DNA of 64,000 bases, from positions 1-64,000 of the forward strand of contig JNEN01001234.1 of the NCBI GenBank assembly GCA_000697355.1. The letters run 5' to 3'. The notes under the pieces are model-generated. The model saw only the letters and a list, made by a program, of their open reading frames with translations. It made no database searches and was not told where the DNA came from. Both the position numbers and the translations under genes were made by a program. Origin of the DNA: Syncephalastrum monosporum B8922. Taxonomy: Eukaryota; Mucoromycota; Mucoromycetes; Mucorales; Syncephalastraceae. Positions within the stretch are counted from its first letter, which is position 1; each line of letters starts with the position of its first letter. Positions 33,778-45,601 of this stretch are shown here, one piece after another.

Positions 33778-34270
33778 TGGAAAGAGAGTGAAAGAGAATA
33801 TAATGCACTCAAATTATGAAGCTGTGATAGCTGAGTCTCACGTAAAATTACCTCTCATGCGAGCAGGAATACACGCAGCGATACAATGTACACAGCGATA
33901 GACTGTACCTATAGAAAGTATAGTATCACACCGCTTCTATGGAGGACACGTCTTTGTGGGCATTGTATAAACAATGCACGCATGCAGCAAATGAAGATCT
34001 TGCCTTGTTATCCATCAATCAAGGTCAACCCGACGTGTACGCCCGTTCCATAGGATACTCTCCTTCAATCCTCTGTTTGGTTTCCCACCCATATAGACTC
34101 AGAAAGAAGACACTTCACAAGGGAGAAAAGGCGAGATAATCCTTCATTTCGTGCGTTTGACACGAAAATAAAAGACATGGCCGTTTCTGTTTTGGCGGAC
34201 AAAAATCACGTCTTCTGACCGTTTTGACTTGCACCCACTTACAACAAAAGAAAAAAAGGAAGACGTGTCC
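33778..34270. other. Divergent intergenic region
   Basis: About 490 bases between the START-like gene and the ITFG2-like gene. Holds presumed promoters; no gene seen. Confidence 0.5.
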
Positions 34271-37200
34271 ATGCGAACAATTTCTCTCGTCAATCGTTTG
34301 AAATGGTCGTTCTCAGGCAACATGAACCCGCATGCCCTTGTGCTGGGCGATGTTGACAATGACGGTGTAAGTTATTTATGAGCGTGCTTTTGTCGTCACT
34401 TATGCAAACAGACCCACTCTAGTACAATGAGTTTGTCATTGGCAATCTAAGCGGCGATCTGGCCATATTCAAAGGCGAATGCAGTCAAGGACTACCGACG
34501 TTCATGTGTCGTGGTTTAGGAACCGTAGGTCTGAAAGACGATCGTCCAAGGAGAACTTTGACACGTGTGTAGATCACTTGCATTGCTGTGGGCGACGTGC
34601 GCAACTGTGGCAAGGTGAATAGTCATATAAGCAAAAGACATGTCTAATGAAAAATGACATAGAACTCGGTGGTCTGTATCAACGCCGAAGGTCATGCACA
34701 CATCTTTGATATTCCCAGACAACACCCCGTCGAACATGAGCACCATAGCACATCCGGCGAAGATTATTTGCGCCAGCAGCAGCAAGCCCGCCGTGGATCG
34801 GATACGTCCAGTATTCGCGCCTTTCGTCGTCTCATGGCAACGACGACGGGCGAGAGTGAGCAGATCGCACGCGACGCGGCCGCTGGTCTTCCTGGCTATA
34901 GAACTTCCAGCATCTATGACCTCCAGAAACCGAACCTCACTCTTAAAGTACCCGTCAATGTCAACAAGATTCTGATTGCGGATGTGGGTATGTAGAATCC
35001 ATCCCTGTCGATGCCACTATACACACTGAAATATTTGATTTCATTCTGCTTCAGATGGAGACGCGTTAAATGAAATCATACTCGCCCGTACCGACAGAAT
35101 CCTCCACGCTTTCCAGCTCGCTTCCTCGCCCGACGCCAACAACAATTTTCAGGTCGACCATCCTCAAGTACCGCGCGGGTTTCACACACCTTCACTCGCC
35201 TCCGCATCCACATCTGCTTCGTCCTCCAACACGCACAAACAGCAACCGCAGGCCCCGGCGGCATCCTTGCAGTCATCCCTCTCCAATCTCTCCAGCTCCA
35301 ACAAGGACAAGGGCAAACTCCCGCCAAGCACATCCAAACGTAGCTCGCTGGTGGATTCCAAGGACAAATCAAACGTCTTGAGAAAAGGCATGGCCTGGAG
35401 CACATCCTCCAAACAAAAGTCAGCTACAGACTCGACATCACAACAAAAGCAAAAGCAGGATCAACAACAACAACAGCAGCAGCAGCAGCAGCCGAACCCT
35501 GAGAAACTCTATCTACTTGACAAGGATATCTGGGTCTTTGATGGACAGATCACATCGTTGTCTACTACGGTGCATCCCACGAAACCCAATGAGCCTGTCC
35601 TACTTGTCGCTCAGCCTGGCAACACCTTTACCATTATTGACTGCGAAGGCAACCGCTTCAACCCAGACATGACGCCGCAATACTCCCAGCGCGCGCAGTA
35701 TACCCAATACCACAAACAGAAACGGAGGTCGACGTATGGCCAACCTGCTCCAGCCACATCGAGCGATACACGGAGCGACGACGCAAAGAAAAACGAAGAC
35801 AACCTGGACCTGACCCCCAAGGCACGCGAGGGCGCCTTCTCCAATTTCAAGCGCGCAACGCGAACCATTCGCACGTTTCTGCAACGCGGCAGCATGCGGG
35901 AAGAAGAGACGTCGGTGGTGCCACCCGAGCTCGAGGCAGATAATCTGGTTGTGAGCTGCGAGGAAGGCGGAACGAGCAAGATCCGGGATATCTCAGGCAA
36001 CGAGTTTAAACGGTCCAACTTTGTCGTGCCCAACTGGCCGATCGTCGACGGTGATGATATCATTGGCAATGAGGAGAATGGCGCGGTCGCGACCGAGATC
36101 GTCATTGGCCAGCGACACCCGACCGTCATGGACCCGGAGACAGGTGAAATGTGTAAAGAAGACGATGGTAGTCAGGTGGGCATGCTCAGCATGGATGGTA
36201 AGTGGAAGAAAACGCAACGGGGAACACATACTGACTGGGCTGTTGTTTCTTTGCTAGGTAAATTCACCATTTACGATCTACGCAAGCAGGAGGTCTCCCA
36301 ACATGACCTTTTTGTCACCCACAAGCTCTTTAGCCTGGCGACACTCGATATCTCTTACAACAGCTCGATGCACAACACGCCGGGCATTGCCACACCCATC
36401 TCTCTGCATCCATCCTACCACAGCCCAAACGGCTCTCCCCACTTGCGCTTCCCGTCGCCCTCCACTGCCGCTGAGTCTTACTCCTCCTTCAATGGGAACA
36501 ACACCAACAACTATAACAACAACAACAACAACCACAGAAACGAGCCCATGTCGAGCGGTGCTTCACCTGCGCTTAGCTCGTCCTCCCGCCTGTCCCGCGT
36601 CACTACCAATGCGAGTAACGCGAATGTCGACATCAAACACGCTGAGGCTCATCCAGCGGACCAGCGCAGCAGCCGTGGCGAGCTCGACGTTGCCACAGAC
36701 ACGTTGGAGCGCGTGCCGAGCAAGACCGAAGAGAGTTTCAAAGAAGACGTATCACGGCGCGAAAGTTTGAACAGCGACCTCGAATCCGACTTGGAAGACG
36801 AAGGAGATCTCTGGAGCGAAGAGGATGAGAGCGAGACAGACGAAGAGGCCTATCCGGACAGCGACCTCTTTGTCGCCTGCGCATGGAACGGCGTCACGTA
36901 TCTGATTGATTGGAGCAAGCGTCTGATGGATGATGAGGACCATGATGCCAAAAACAAGATCAAATTCCAACTCGTCAAGTTCGCCTTTGAGGGCCGCGTC
37001 TGCGCATTCACAGCAGGTACGTGAGATAGCGTTAAGAGACGCTTCCATTCACCCATGTTGAGAACAGGCCTGTATGCTGTGACACCCGGTCGCCATGTGC
37101 CCTGTCTTTTCTATGTCGATTTCGAAGACCAGATCTTTGTCTACTATGACGTGCGGGTCTCGCCTGGCCCTGTCTCGGGCTTCATTGATTCCATCGACGA

Positions 37201-37857
37201 CGATATCGAAGAAGCGCTGGAACGTATCGTCGGAATTGAAAGCGAAGTCAAAGCACTCGTGCACAATAATGTCTCGACGACCTCCACCCAAGGCGAGTCC
37301 GATACCGATAACGAGCTCATTGATCTTGGTGACGGCTGGAAGGGGGTTCTTGACGGCAACGTCATGTTTGACGATGGCAGTTTGTCCAAACAGCGACGGC
37401 GTGAATCTACGGAAGAAATGCTCGAGGATATTCTGGATACGGAGCAGCTCGGTAAGTCCATTCAGGGAGGAGAAAAAAGAAAAGCTCAGAGATTCATACG
37501 GCTTCCATAGATTTGGCAGACTTTATTCACGAGTGCTTGTACGACTCTGAGGATTTGCGTGATCGGTTGGAGGAACAAATCATGGCGGTATGTTGACATG
37601 TACACGGTATCATTCTGGAATACTTACACAAAAGGTACCTCTAGCTGGAGAAGAAGCGAGTCTCGCACCACCATCACCATCAACTGACGGACAGCATGGA
37701 TTTACGCCGTCTGTCGGACCTCAACATCACCTTGGAGCCATCGCGGGATAGTGGCGACTCTGCCTCTGAGACGGACGGCCTGATGCGGCCGCCCAGTCAG
37801 GCAAGCTCATTCAGCAACAGCAGTCTCCACAATCGGGAAGAGGAATTTGAAGATTGA
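34271..37857 (+). CDS. ITFG2-like FG-GAP protein (KICSTOR homologue)
   Basis: Nine exons (34271-34366, 34423-34524, 34573-34614, 34663-34987, 35055-36197, 36258-37016, 37068-37451, 37511-37587, 37645-37857) encode 1046 residues. The opening MRTISLVNRLKWSFSGNM and FG-GAP-like blades (HALVLGDVDNDGYNEFVIGN, ITCIAVGDVRNCG, ILIADVDGDALNEIILARTDR) match animal ITFG2, a subunit of the KICSTOR complex that places GATOR1 on lysosomes to restrain mTORC1. The human protein is about 450 residues; this one carries large polar insertions, including a polyglutamine run (35464-35493), an Asn run (36508-36536) and acidic blocks. The C-terminus has a six-histidine stretch. The fifth intron (36198-36257) is 60 nt, in frame and without stops, so retention would not break the protein. 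Confidence 0.85.
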
Positions 37858-38716
37858 ACGTGAGTGGGGTGTGTATATGTGCTGCAAGTCAAAAGTCCCC
37901 AGCTGATATAAATAAATAATAATGTTCTGTAATTTCATGAGACGCAAAAAATCAAGGCATTCACCAAAGTAAAAGATAAACCAGAGGATTTAGCCATGAT
38001 TTCGGTTTCTTATCTGTTGACGAAGGAGCAGGCAGGAGTCCCGTACAGCTGGTTCACCAGCTGAATCAGAAATGTTCCTCGACAGAAAGCAATCCCCACT
38101 ATTGTGTGTTCATAAAAAAAAAGAGCGTTTCCCAGTCACGTCGACACGACATGGCTCTATCCCAATCTATCCGAGCAGACAGCTCTGAAGATTTTACTCG
38201 TCGCTACTACATCGATCACAGAACATCTAAGCTTACTGACGAACGCGTGCTGCAGAGTATTGCGAGGCGGAAGCGGCACATAAAACACGAAAAGAGCGTG
38301 CTGACAAGTCAATCAGTCGGATGATCTGACGCAGTATTATTAAGGCTAACAGGCAAATGCCGTCACTTTAACCGGGAGCGAGTATAGAGGTGGTCTCCGT
38401 TTGAAGACGCCCACCAAATATGTCAGATATCTTGTCGCATCCCTGGAATTAAGAGATAAATAACCTTTTTGAACGGGAGAGAGGCTATCTGTTTGCTGTT
38501 GGATAGACTAGATCCATCCTCAATGGCCAGGAGTTCCAGGAAATCCAGGCTCGTGCCGACTTGGCTAGCAGAGGGAACCACTGTATAGATAGAGATACAC
38601 GGGGGGTAACAAATACACAAGTCAGAGGGATCTGTTTAGTCCTTCATTTTTTTTAGTACAAGTTCAATGATTAGCTCCAAGTACGCCCGCTCGGAGCGAT
38701 CGTACTGCATAGATCG
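37858..38716. other. Intergenic, no supported gene
   Basis: About 860 bases. A 72-codon plus-strand ORF at 38106-38324 is basic and Ser/Arg-rich but has no recognised domain. Otherwise AT-rich with no repeats or RNA genes recognised. Confidence 0.5.
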
Positions 38717-41525
38717 ATGGGAACCAGCAAATTCAAGTCCCGGTCGCCGTGCATGAATGAGACGACACGCCACCTACACGTGCGCACTCTTAACGTTTCG
38801 ACCCTCATGGCAAACAACAACGACGACAAGTTGGAGCTTCCAACTGGCTCGATTCTCGAATCTGACTCACCCGAGCCGACGCTGCTCAAAGTTATCTGCA
38901 TTGACAAGTACGAGTAGTCTCAGGCTTTCGTCCTTCGCGTTCTTATTCTGTTCTTCCTATTTTCTAAAGGGCCGATTACAAGAAACAGGAATGGAAGAAT
39001 GGTCTGGGCCGCACAGAAGAGATTGGCATTTATCCTCCTGAGAAAGACTTCCGGCGCCAGTCTTTCTTTTGGCGTCTTAGTCAACATGTTATTGACGGCG
39101 ACTGTAACTTTTCGGTTTTCCCTGACTACGAGTGGTAACTGTTTCGTCGCTTTTATCATCTTTGTTGTTTCCGTTTTATCCATAGAGTATACAACTCACC
39201 ATGCGCTTCCAGTACAACCATCGTGCTTCCGAACGGGAGCAACAAAAAGACCACAGTCAGGCTCAACCACAAGGGAGAGGAAATGTCGACCAATGTCAAG
39301 CCGCTTTTTCCATACACTTGGAACGGAGCATGGTAAAATTATGCACTGACATAAATGGAACGGCTACTGAACTTGTTTAAAGGGCTACGAGCTGCCAAGT
39401 GACAGATGCACCCGTGACCAACCTCCAGTTTATGGTACGCAAAGGAGTCGGAAAGGCGCAATTTCATGTCGAAAAGATTGGTCAACCGGTCTCCAACGAA
39501 AGCGGCGAGACGGGCAAAAAGCTTCTGCTCGGCTCCTTCGCCCTGGTCTACGTGGTCGATGGCTACGCCAAGATCACCTTGGATGAAAGCCACATGAACA
39601 TCCAAAAGATGGTTTCTGCAGGCCAAACGCTGTACGTTGAGCGCGACGAGGAAGCCTCTCCGACGAGCATCCTCATCCAGGCCTGCGATCCGAGCGGCAA
39701 GGTCGCTGGCGACGACTATGGTAAGCACATGCAATATGCATGCCTCACGACTCGCACTCATCTATGGTATAGACGCAACGCTTTTAACCATCCAAATCAG
39801 CGAGGTCGGGAAGAACGAGCCGTCCGAGCTCTCCAGCCTCACCGGCCAAGCAGCTGCTGCCGCTGCGACAGCCGCTGCCGCGGCGTTGGCCAAATCTGGC
39901 CACACCATGGAGGATGAGGGGACCGACAGCGCCTCGGAGGCCGCGCCCAGCCAACGCCGTGGCTTGCCCCGCCGTAAAAGCTCGCTTGTCGTGTATGGCG
40001 ACCAACCCTTGTACAAGCACCGTGGCAAGCCGGTCCCTGCAGCCGCCGAACCGCAGCCCGAGTTGCCTGAAGTCGAGCTTGCCAAGGACCTCCAAGTCAA
40101 TGAGCGTGACCTCTTTGATGAGGGCACCCGACGTGACAGTCTTGCAGGCCTATCTGGATCGATCGACGCAGGTCAGGTCTTGCCGTCCATGGCCTTTGGT
40201 TACGACACAGACATGCCTCCTCCGGTCGTACGTGACCGCTTGGACGTTGACGATTTCCCGCCCAATACCATTAGCACTGCCTGGATCAAGATGATGAAGC
40301 AGGGTATGAGTGAATGGATACGTCTGCCTGCTATTGTGTGTCGCGGTACGGCAGATGGACCTGTCGTCGGTATCACTGCCGCCGTGCATGGCAATGAGCT
40401 GAATGGTGTGCCTTGTATCCATCGGTATGTGTTACCTATGCAATGGAGTCGTCTCTTTTGCTCATGGCCTGTTCTAGGGTTGTCGCGGAGATCGATGTCA
40501 AAAAGCTGTACGGCACGGTGGTCGCCATCCCGTGTGTGAATGTCATTGGTTACTTGCAGTACAAACGCGAGTTTGCCGACGGCCGCGACCTCAACCGGCT
40601 CTTCCCCGGCAAGGAAGACGGCTTTGTGTCGCAGGTGTACTGCTATCAGTTGATGAACAAGGTCATTTCGCAATTCAACTACCTCATTGATCTGCATACA
40701 GCCAGCTTTGGTCGCATCAACTCATATTACGTTCGTGCGGATATGGTAAGGTTTAAATATAGGAAAGAAATGATGTACTCAACGTGTTTCCCTACGTTTT
40801 CAGAACGATGGTGGCTCAGCACTGCTCGCCCATCTGCAGATGCCGCAGATTATTCTTCACAACTCGGGTCAGGATGGTAAGGACCATTGTAGTCAGAAAA
40901 AAAAAGAGATTGGTGTAACGCAAAAGCAAAGGTACGCTACGCTCTGCGGCTTCTGCCCGAGGCGTCAAGGCTATCACGGTGGAAATCGGCAATCCACAGC
41001 TGTTCCAGCGACGCTACGTCTTGGTACGTCGGCTTCACACTGACACAACCTACTCTTTTGTCACTCACAAGTGTGTGTCGTGTAGTGGTCCTTCGTTGGT
41101 GTCATGCGCATCCTGAAGCACTTGGAAATGTTCACTGACTTTCAGGAGCCCAAAGAAGAAGGTCAACGCGGCCCTCCCAACAGCTATTTGTGCTCCCGAG
41201 GTTTTTGGATCTACACAAAGACCGGAGGTGTGCTCGAGGTGTATCCGGCTGTGACGGCCACGCTCAAAAAGGGAGAGCTTATTGCCAGAATCAAAAACAT
41301 CTTCGGCAACGTTATTGATGAGTACTTTGCTCCGTGTAGCGGCGTTGTAAGTTTTGAGCCGACCGCCACCCATATGTTATGCGCATGGACTCACTCACTC
41401 TATTTGATTAGGTGATTGGGCGTAGCTCAAACCCGGTGGCCATGTCTGGTGACCGCATTCTTCATCTAGGAGTCATGAAACGAAAGGGAGAGACGCTGCC
41501 AAAAGAAGCCAAGGAGAACTATTGA
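38717..41525 (+). CDS. HutD domain fused to AstE/aspartoacylase-type deacylase
   Basis: Ten exons (38717-38907, 38970-39131, 39186-39332, 39383-39720, 39773-40424, 40478-40745, 40804-40876, 40932-41023, 41086-41346, 41412-41525) encode 765 residues if the first ATG is used; the ATG at 38807 (MANNNDDK) is an equally good start. The N-terminal 300 residues are a HutD-like double cupin: KQEWKNGLGRTEEIGIYPP, WRLSQHVIDGDC, PLFPYTWNGAWATSC. After an Ala-rich linker comes a zinc carboxypeptidase-like deacylase: zinc ligands in HGNELNG and DLHTASFG, GRDLNRLFPG, and catalytic Glu in AITVEIGNP. HutD is tied to histidine use; AstE/aspartoacylase enzymes remove acyl groups from amino acids. The fusion suggests an N-acyl amino acid deacylase with an attached sensing domain, substrate unknown. 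Confidence 0.85.
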
Positions 41526-41766
41526 ATTCTGTTTACTCATTGCAACAAGAATAAAGAATTGTTTGGCAGACGGGACACCCACACACGAGGAGGATCAGGC
41601 TTTGCATATTGCTTTCCTAGCATGTCATACGAAGTCTGGATGCGCGTGTGCTTGCGTATGTGTGGCGATAGCAAACAGCCAGGCAAAAAAAAGTTGGTGT
41701 GAGGTGTGTGTGTGTGTGTATACTTCATGCGAATGTTTTTTGTTTTGTTTATCCTTAAGAGAGAAT

Positions 41767-42982
41767 CTACATATCGTCGTCGCTGTCGGCAACGGCATCG
41801 CCCTCGTCCTCGTCTCCACTGACAAGCTCGTTCTCCTTTTCTGCCTGCGCCATAAGAGCAGCGAAATCGCGATCGTCCGAATCGGAGACGAGCTTGGCCT
41901 CCTTCTCGACCTTGAAGCGGGCCCATTTGTGGGACTGCAGCGTGTCTTGAATAGCGTTGATGGCCTTCTCGATGACTTCAAAACCGGCGGTCTTGTCGAT
42001 CGCATCGGCTGTGACAACGTAGAAGGGCGCGGCGAGGTAAGTGACCTTGATCGGGACACCCTCAGTAGACTGTGCTTCACCGGCCTTGAGAGCCTCCTTG
42101 ATGGCGTTCACGCCATCGATACCCGTGCATCGCAAATCGAGTTCTATCTCGCGCGTGAGCCACGCTATTGCTTTTCGACATGTGAAACTTACGAGCACGG
42201 ATCTTCACGGGCTGAGGCGTCATTCTGCGGCGAATGTTGGCGAGCATATCTTTCATGATGGTCTCGTCAATGTCCATGCCCTCAAAGACAGAGGTAGGGT
42301 CGCTATCATGCGATGTTAGATGGATGTACTTGTGAATTCAGACGGCGTGTATACCTAATGGCAACCTTGAATGCATCGTAGGCGTGACCAAACTTTTTGT
42401 ACAAAGGCCAGCCAATCTGTTCGTAAAGACCCTTCAACTCGAGGTCGTGCTTCTCGGCGACGTGGCGCAGAATGGAATGCACAGCCTTGGATTTGTTGAA
42501 TCGTTCTTCACAACGAGCGACATCCTCGGGCGTCACGCGACGCTTGGAGAGATCAATGTAGCCTATAATACCAGCTTTAGATACCCACATACCACACGTA
42601 TTGCTCTTATTTTTATCTATACCCTTCTCCTCATCGACACGCAAAACAACGACCACCTCGTTTCGTCCGACGCGAATCAGCTTTTGTACGGAACGGATGC
42701 GCCGTCTTGACAATTCTGACAGCAGAATCATGCCTTCTCTGTCGCCATACTCTAACTAGAAAGTGTCGTATGAGATGGTGAGTGTGCGTCGTATGATAAA
42801 ACAAGGCGGGTTGGATAGAGAGGAGGGAAGGAGGACGGTGTAATGTTTCAACGTAGATTAGGATTACGCACCAATTTGACGTAGGCACCCATGTCTGCGA
42901 TTTGACGAACATTCACCATGACGACATCGTCGACCTTGGGAAGTTCATTCTCGTACATTCGACAGTGGAATTTGTCGCTCAT
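41767..42982 (-). CDS. SUI2: Translation initiation factor eIF2 alpha
   Basis: Five exons (42982-42872, 42755-42623, 42562-42355, 42302-42193, 42143-41767) encode 312 residues. It carries the S1-type domain ([20 protein letters not shown]) and the regulatory serine loop [13 protein letters not shown], in which the Ser of SELS is the site phosphorylated by Gcn2-type kinases. The helical domain ([17 protein letters not shown]) and C-terminal alpha-beta domain with acidic tail (SDSDDDM) follow. It delivers initiator tRNA to the ribosome as part of eIF2. Its upstream regulator GCN1 happens to lie at the right end of this window. Length fits the family. Confidence 0.97.
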
Positions 42983-43497
42983 GATGGATAGTCGTCAGGG
43001 ACGGAAAGAGAAATCCTCAATGCCTTAGAAAACACGCTGCGAAGCCTATGTAAGCCACCATTTCATTTTGGAAACCAGCCAAGCAGACGTATCCCAATGT
43101 GAGAAAATCCCTTCTCTAATGATTCACCAAGTATTACGTCCTATCATGTTATTTATTCAATAAAGAGTGACGCACATGTGGTCAAATTTAAATATTGATA
43201 GCATGCTAATCAGGCAAGCGGGGCAAAGCCATGACAATAGAGGAACGATGGATCAGAAACCCGAGAATGGTATCAGCCAAGAACAAGAGAAGCGGCGCTT
43301 CTGGCAATAAGATCACTAATAGAGAAAAAAGGCACCAAGATTCAAGGTCCGGAAAAAGGGAGCCATTGAATTCAAGGTTCTTACTGTTCTGAGCTATTGT
43401 CGTCCATCCCTAATATTCGTCAACTCTCTAACTTCTTTCTCCCCTTTTCCTTTTCTTTTTCCTTTCCCTTTTCCTTTATTACTTAGTTCACTTTACA
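42983..43497. other. Divergent intergenic region
   Basis: About 515 bases between eIF2-alpha and the MAPKK gene. The last 70 bases before the MAPKK start are CT-rich (43430-43490). No gene seen. Confidence 0.5.
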
Positions 43498-45408
43498 ATG
43501 GCGTCGTTGATGCCGGACACCGACTCGAAAGGAAACAAACGTCGCCCTGGCCTGAAACTCTCCTTTGAGCACTTGCAGCCCCCGCCCGCCACGAGTGTCG
43601 ATGTCGACCCTTCCACTCTCCAGAATAATACATTTCGCGAGCAAGTCGGCAACATTGTCAGTGGCAATCACAGCAGCCGGCCTGCTGCGCCCGCCGAAAA
43701 CAGTGCCAACCCTGTGCAGCTCCCTGTGCGGAGAACATACCCGGGTTGTGGCGAGGATGACGAGGATGACGACGGTGAAGACTCGCTCGCCGCGGCTTAT
43801 CTTCAGCAACAGCAACAAGCGTCTCCATCTCAACAACAACAACAAGAACAGCAACAACAGCAGGAGCAGTATCAATCGCAACCCTCCAGAAAGAATCCTA
43901 TCCCTGTATTGCGCGATGCGCCACGTCCGCCGCCAGGCCCACCGCCGGTAGGCTCCGTCGCGGCCCGCTATTACGGCAATGCGGTTGGACGACAACAAAC
44001 GAAGCAGAGTCTTTCTCCTCCTCAACTCCAGCTTCAGAACCTCAGCATATCCCCCTCGTCTACCTTGTCTTCTTCGTCTTCCTCGTCTTCTTTGCATCAT
44101 CCATCTCAGCATCGCAACCCTTCGGCCTTGCCGCATCTGAATACCACCTCTTCTTCCTCTTCATCCGATTCCTCCGCTTCCTCTTCCTCGTCCACCTCGT
44201 CCTCCACCTCCGAAGATGGCCACTTCATGGACATCAAGCCCGAAGATCTCGATACCATCAAACATTTGGGCGAAGGTGCAGCAGGCACCGTGCGCAAAGT
44301 GCTGCACAGGCCTACCAACCTGATCATGGCCAAAAAGGTAATGACTCTACCTGTTTTTTTTGTCTATTTTTTGCTCATCCGCATTCTTTTCAAAGACCAT
44401 TGCCACCGACCCCAATCCTAAAATACAGCGTCAGATTTTACGTGAGCTTTCCTTCCTAAAGACGTGTCAGTCGCCGCATATCGTCTCATTCTACGGCGCT
44501 TTTCTCGACGACGGTGACACAACTGTGACGTTATGTATGGAGTACTGTGAAGCAGGCAGCCTCGAAGATATCTATAAGCGGGCAAGCGAATTGGGCGGCG
44601 TGATTGGAGAACCCGTCCTGGAGCGCATTGCAGAGTCGGTAAGCAATTAACTTTTTCATATTATACAAGAGCCATGTGATTTGACATCACTTGTTAGGTT
44701 TGCAAAGGTCTCGTCTACTTGCATTCGCAGCGAGTGATCCACAGAGGTAAAAAACAAAATAAAGCAAAACAAAAACATTCGGGTGGTGTTTTTGAATGCA
44801 ATGAAGCCTCACACAACCCATCATGCCTTTAGACATCAAGCCGTCGAATATACTCGTCACTCGGAAGGGCGAATTCAAGCTCTGTGACTTTGGTGTCTCG
44901 GGCGAGCTGATCAACTCGATTGCAAAAACATTTACAGGCACAAAATACTATATGGCGGTATGTCTAGCAATCGAATTCTTTTCTGTTGATTCTTACTCGC
45001 CTTGTTTGTAGCCGGAAAGAATCCAGGGTGCACCCTACGCCGTTCAGTCCGATATTTGGTCCTTGGGGCTCAGCCTGATTGAGGTGTCACAGAACACACC
45101 CGCTCTGCCGCCACCGGGCCAGCCACATCTATCCATCATTGAGCTTTTGGACCTCATTGTGCGTCAGCCAGTGCCTGTCATACAAGGCGATCATATCTCA
45201 AAAGAATGCCGGAATTTCGTCGCCGTGTGGTATGTCAATGGTGTTCAATGTAACACGAATTTCATGCTTACCCAATCCCAATAGTTTGATCAAAAACCCG
45301 AACGATCGACCCGGCCCAGCCCGCATGCTCGAGCATCCTTTCATCAAAAAGTGGGAGGATGTCCCGATGGATTTGGCAACATGGGTCAAAGAAGTCTGGA
45401 ATTGGTGA
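43498..45408 (+). CDS. MAP kinase kinase, Mkk1/2-Pek1 type
   Basis: Six exons (43498-44337, 44396-44638, 44698-44746, 44833-44957, 45012-45229, 45285-45408) encode 532 residues. A 250-residue low-complexity leader (polyglutamine and polyserine) precedes the kinase: [12 protein letters not shown] glycine loop, MAKK lysine, HRDIKPSN catalytic loop, CDFGVSG, and the activation loop [19 protein letters not shown] with the Ser and Thr sites of MAPKKs. FTGT and the PPPGQP insert resemble cell-wall-integrity kinases Mkk1/2 and Pek1 rather than Ste7. Such kinases activate an Slt2-type MAP kinase during wall stress. A basic docking site near the N-terminus ([13 protein letters not shown]) fits MAPK binding. 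Confidence 0.9.
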
Positions 45409-45601
45409 ACAAAACATAAAATATATTTTTTGAACGTATATGTCAAACAATCTCAAACAGTGAAAGAGAGAAGGGGAAAAAAAAATAGATATAAGGCTAT
45501 TTATGAAAAGAATGGTATGTGGCTTTTTTTGGGGGATGGTATATAGAGATAGTATCATATGTATTAAGGGAATGCTGTATGTGTGTGTGATTGATAAAGA
45601 A

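Noticed and set aside
38106..38324. 72-codon ORF between the ITFG2-like and HutD-fusion genes
   Set aside because: Basic, Ser-rich sequence without domain or splice partners; below what I can support.
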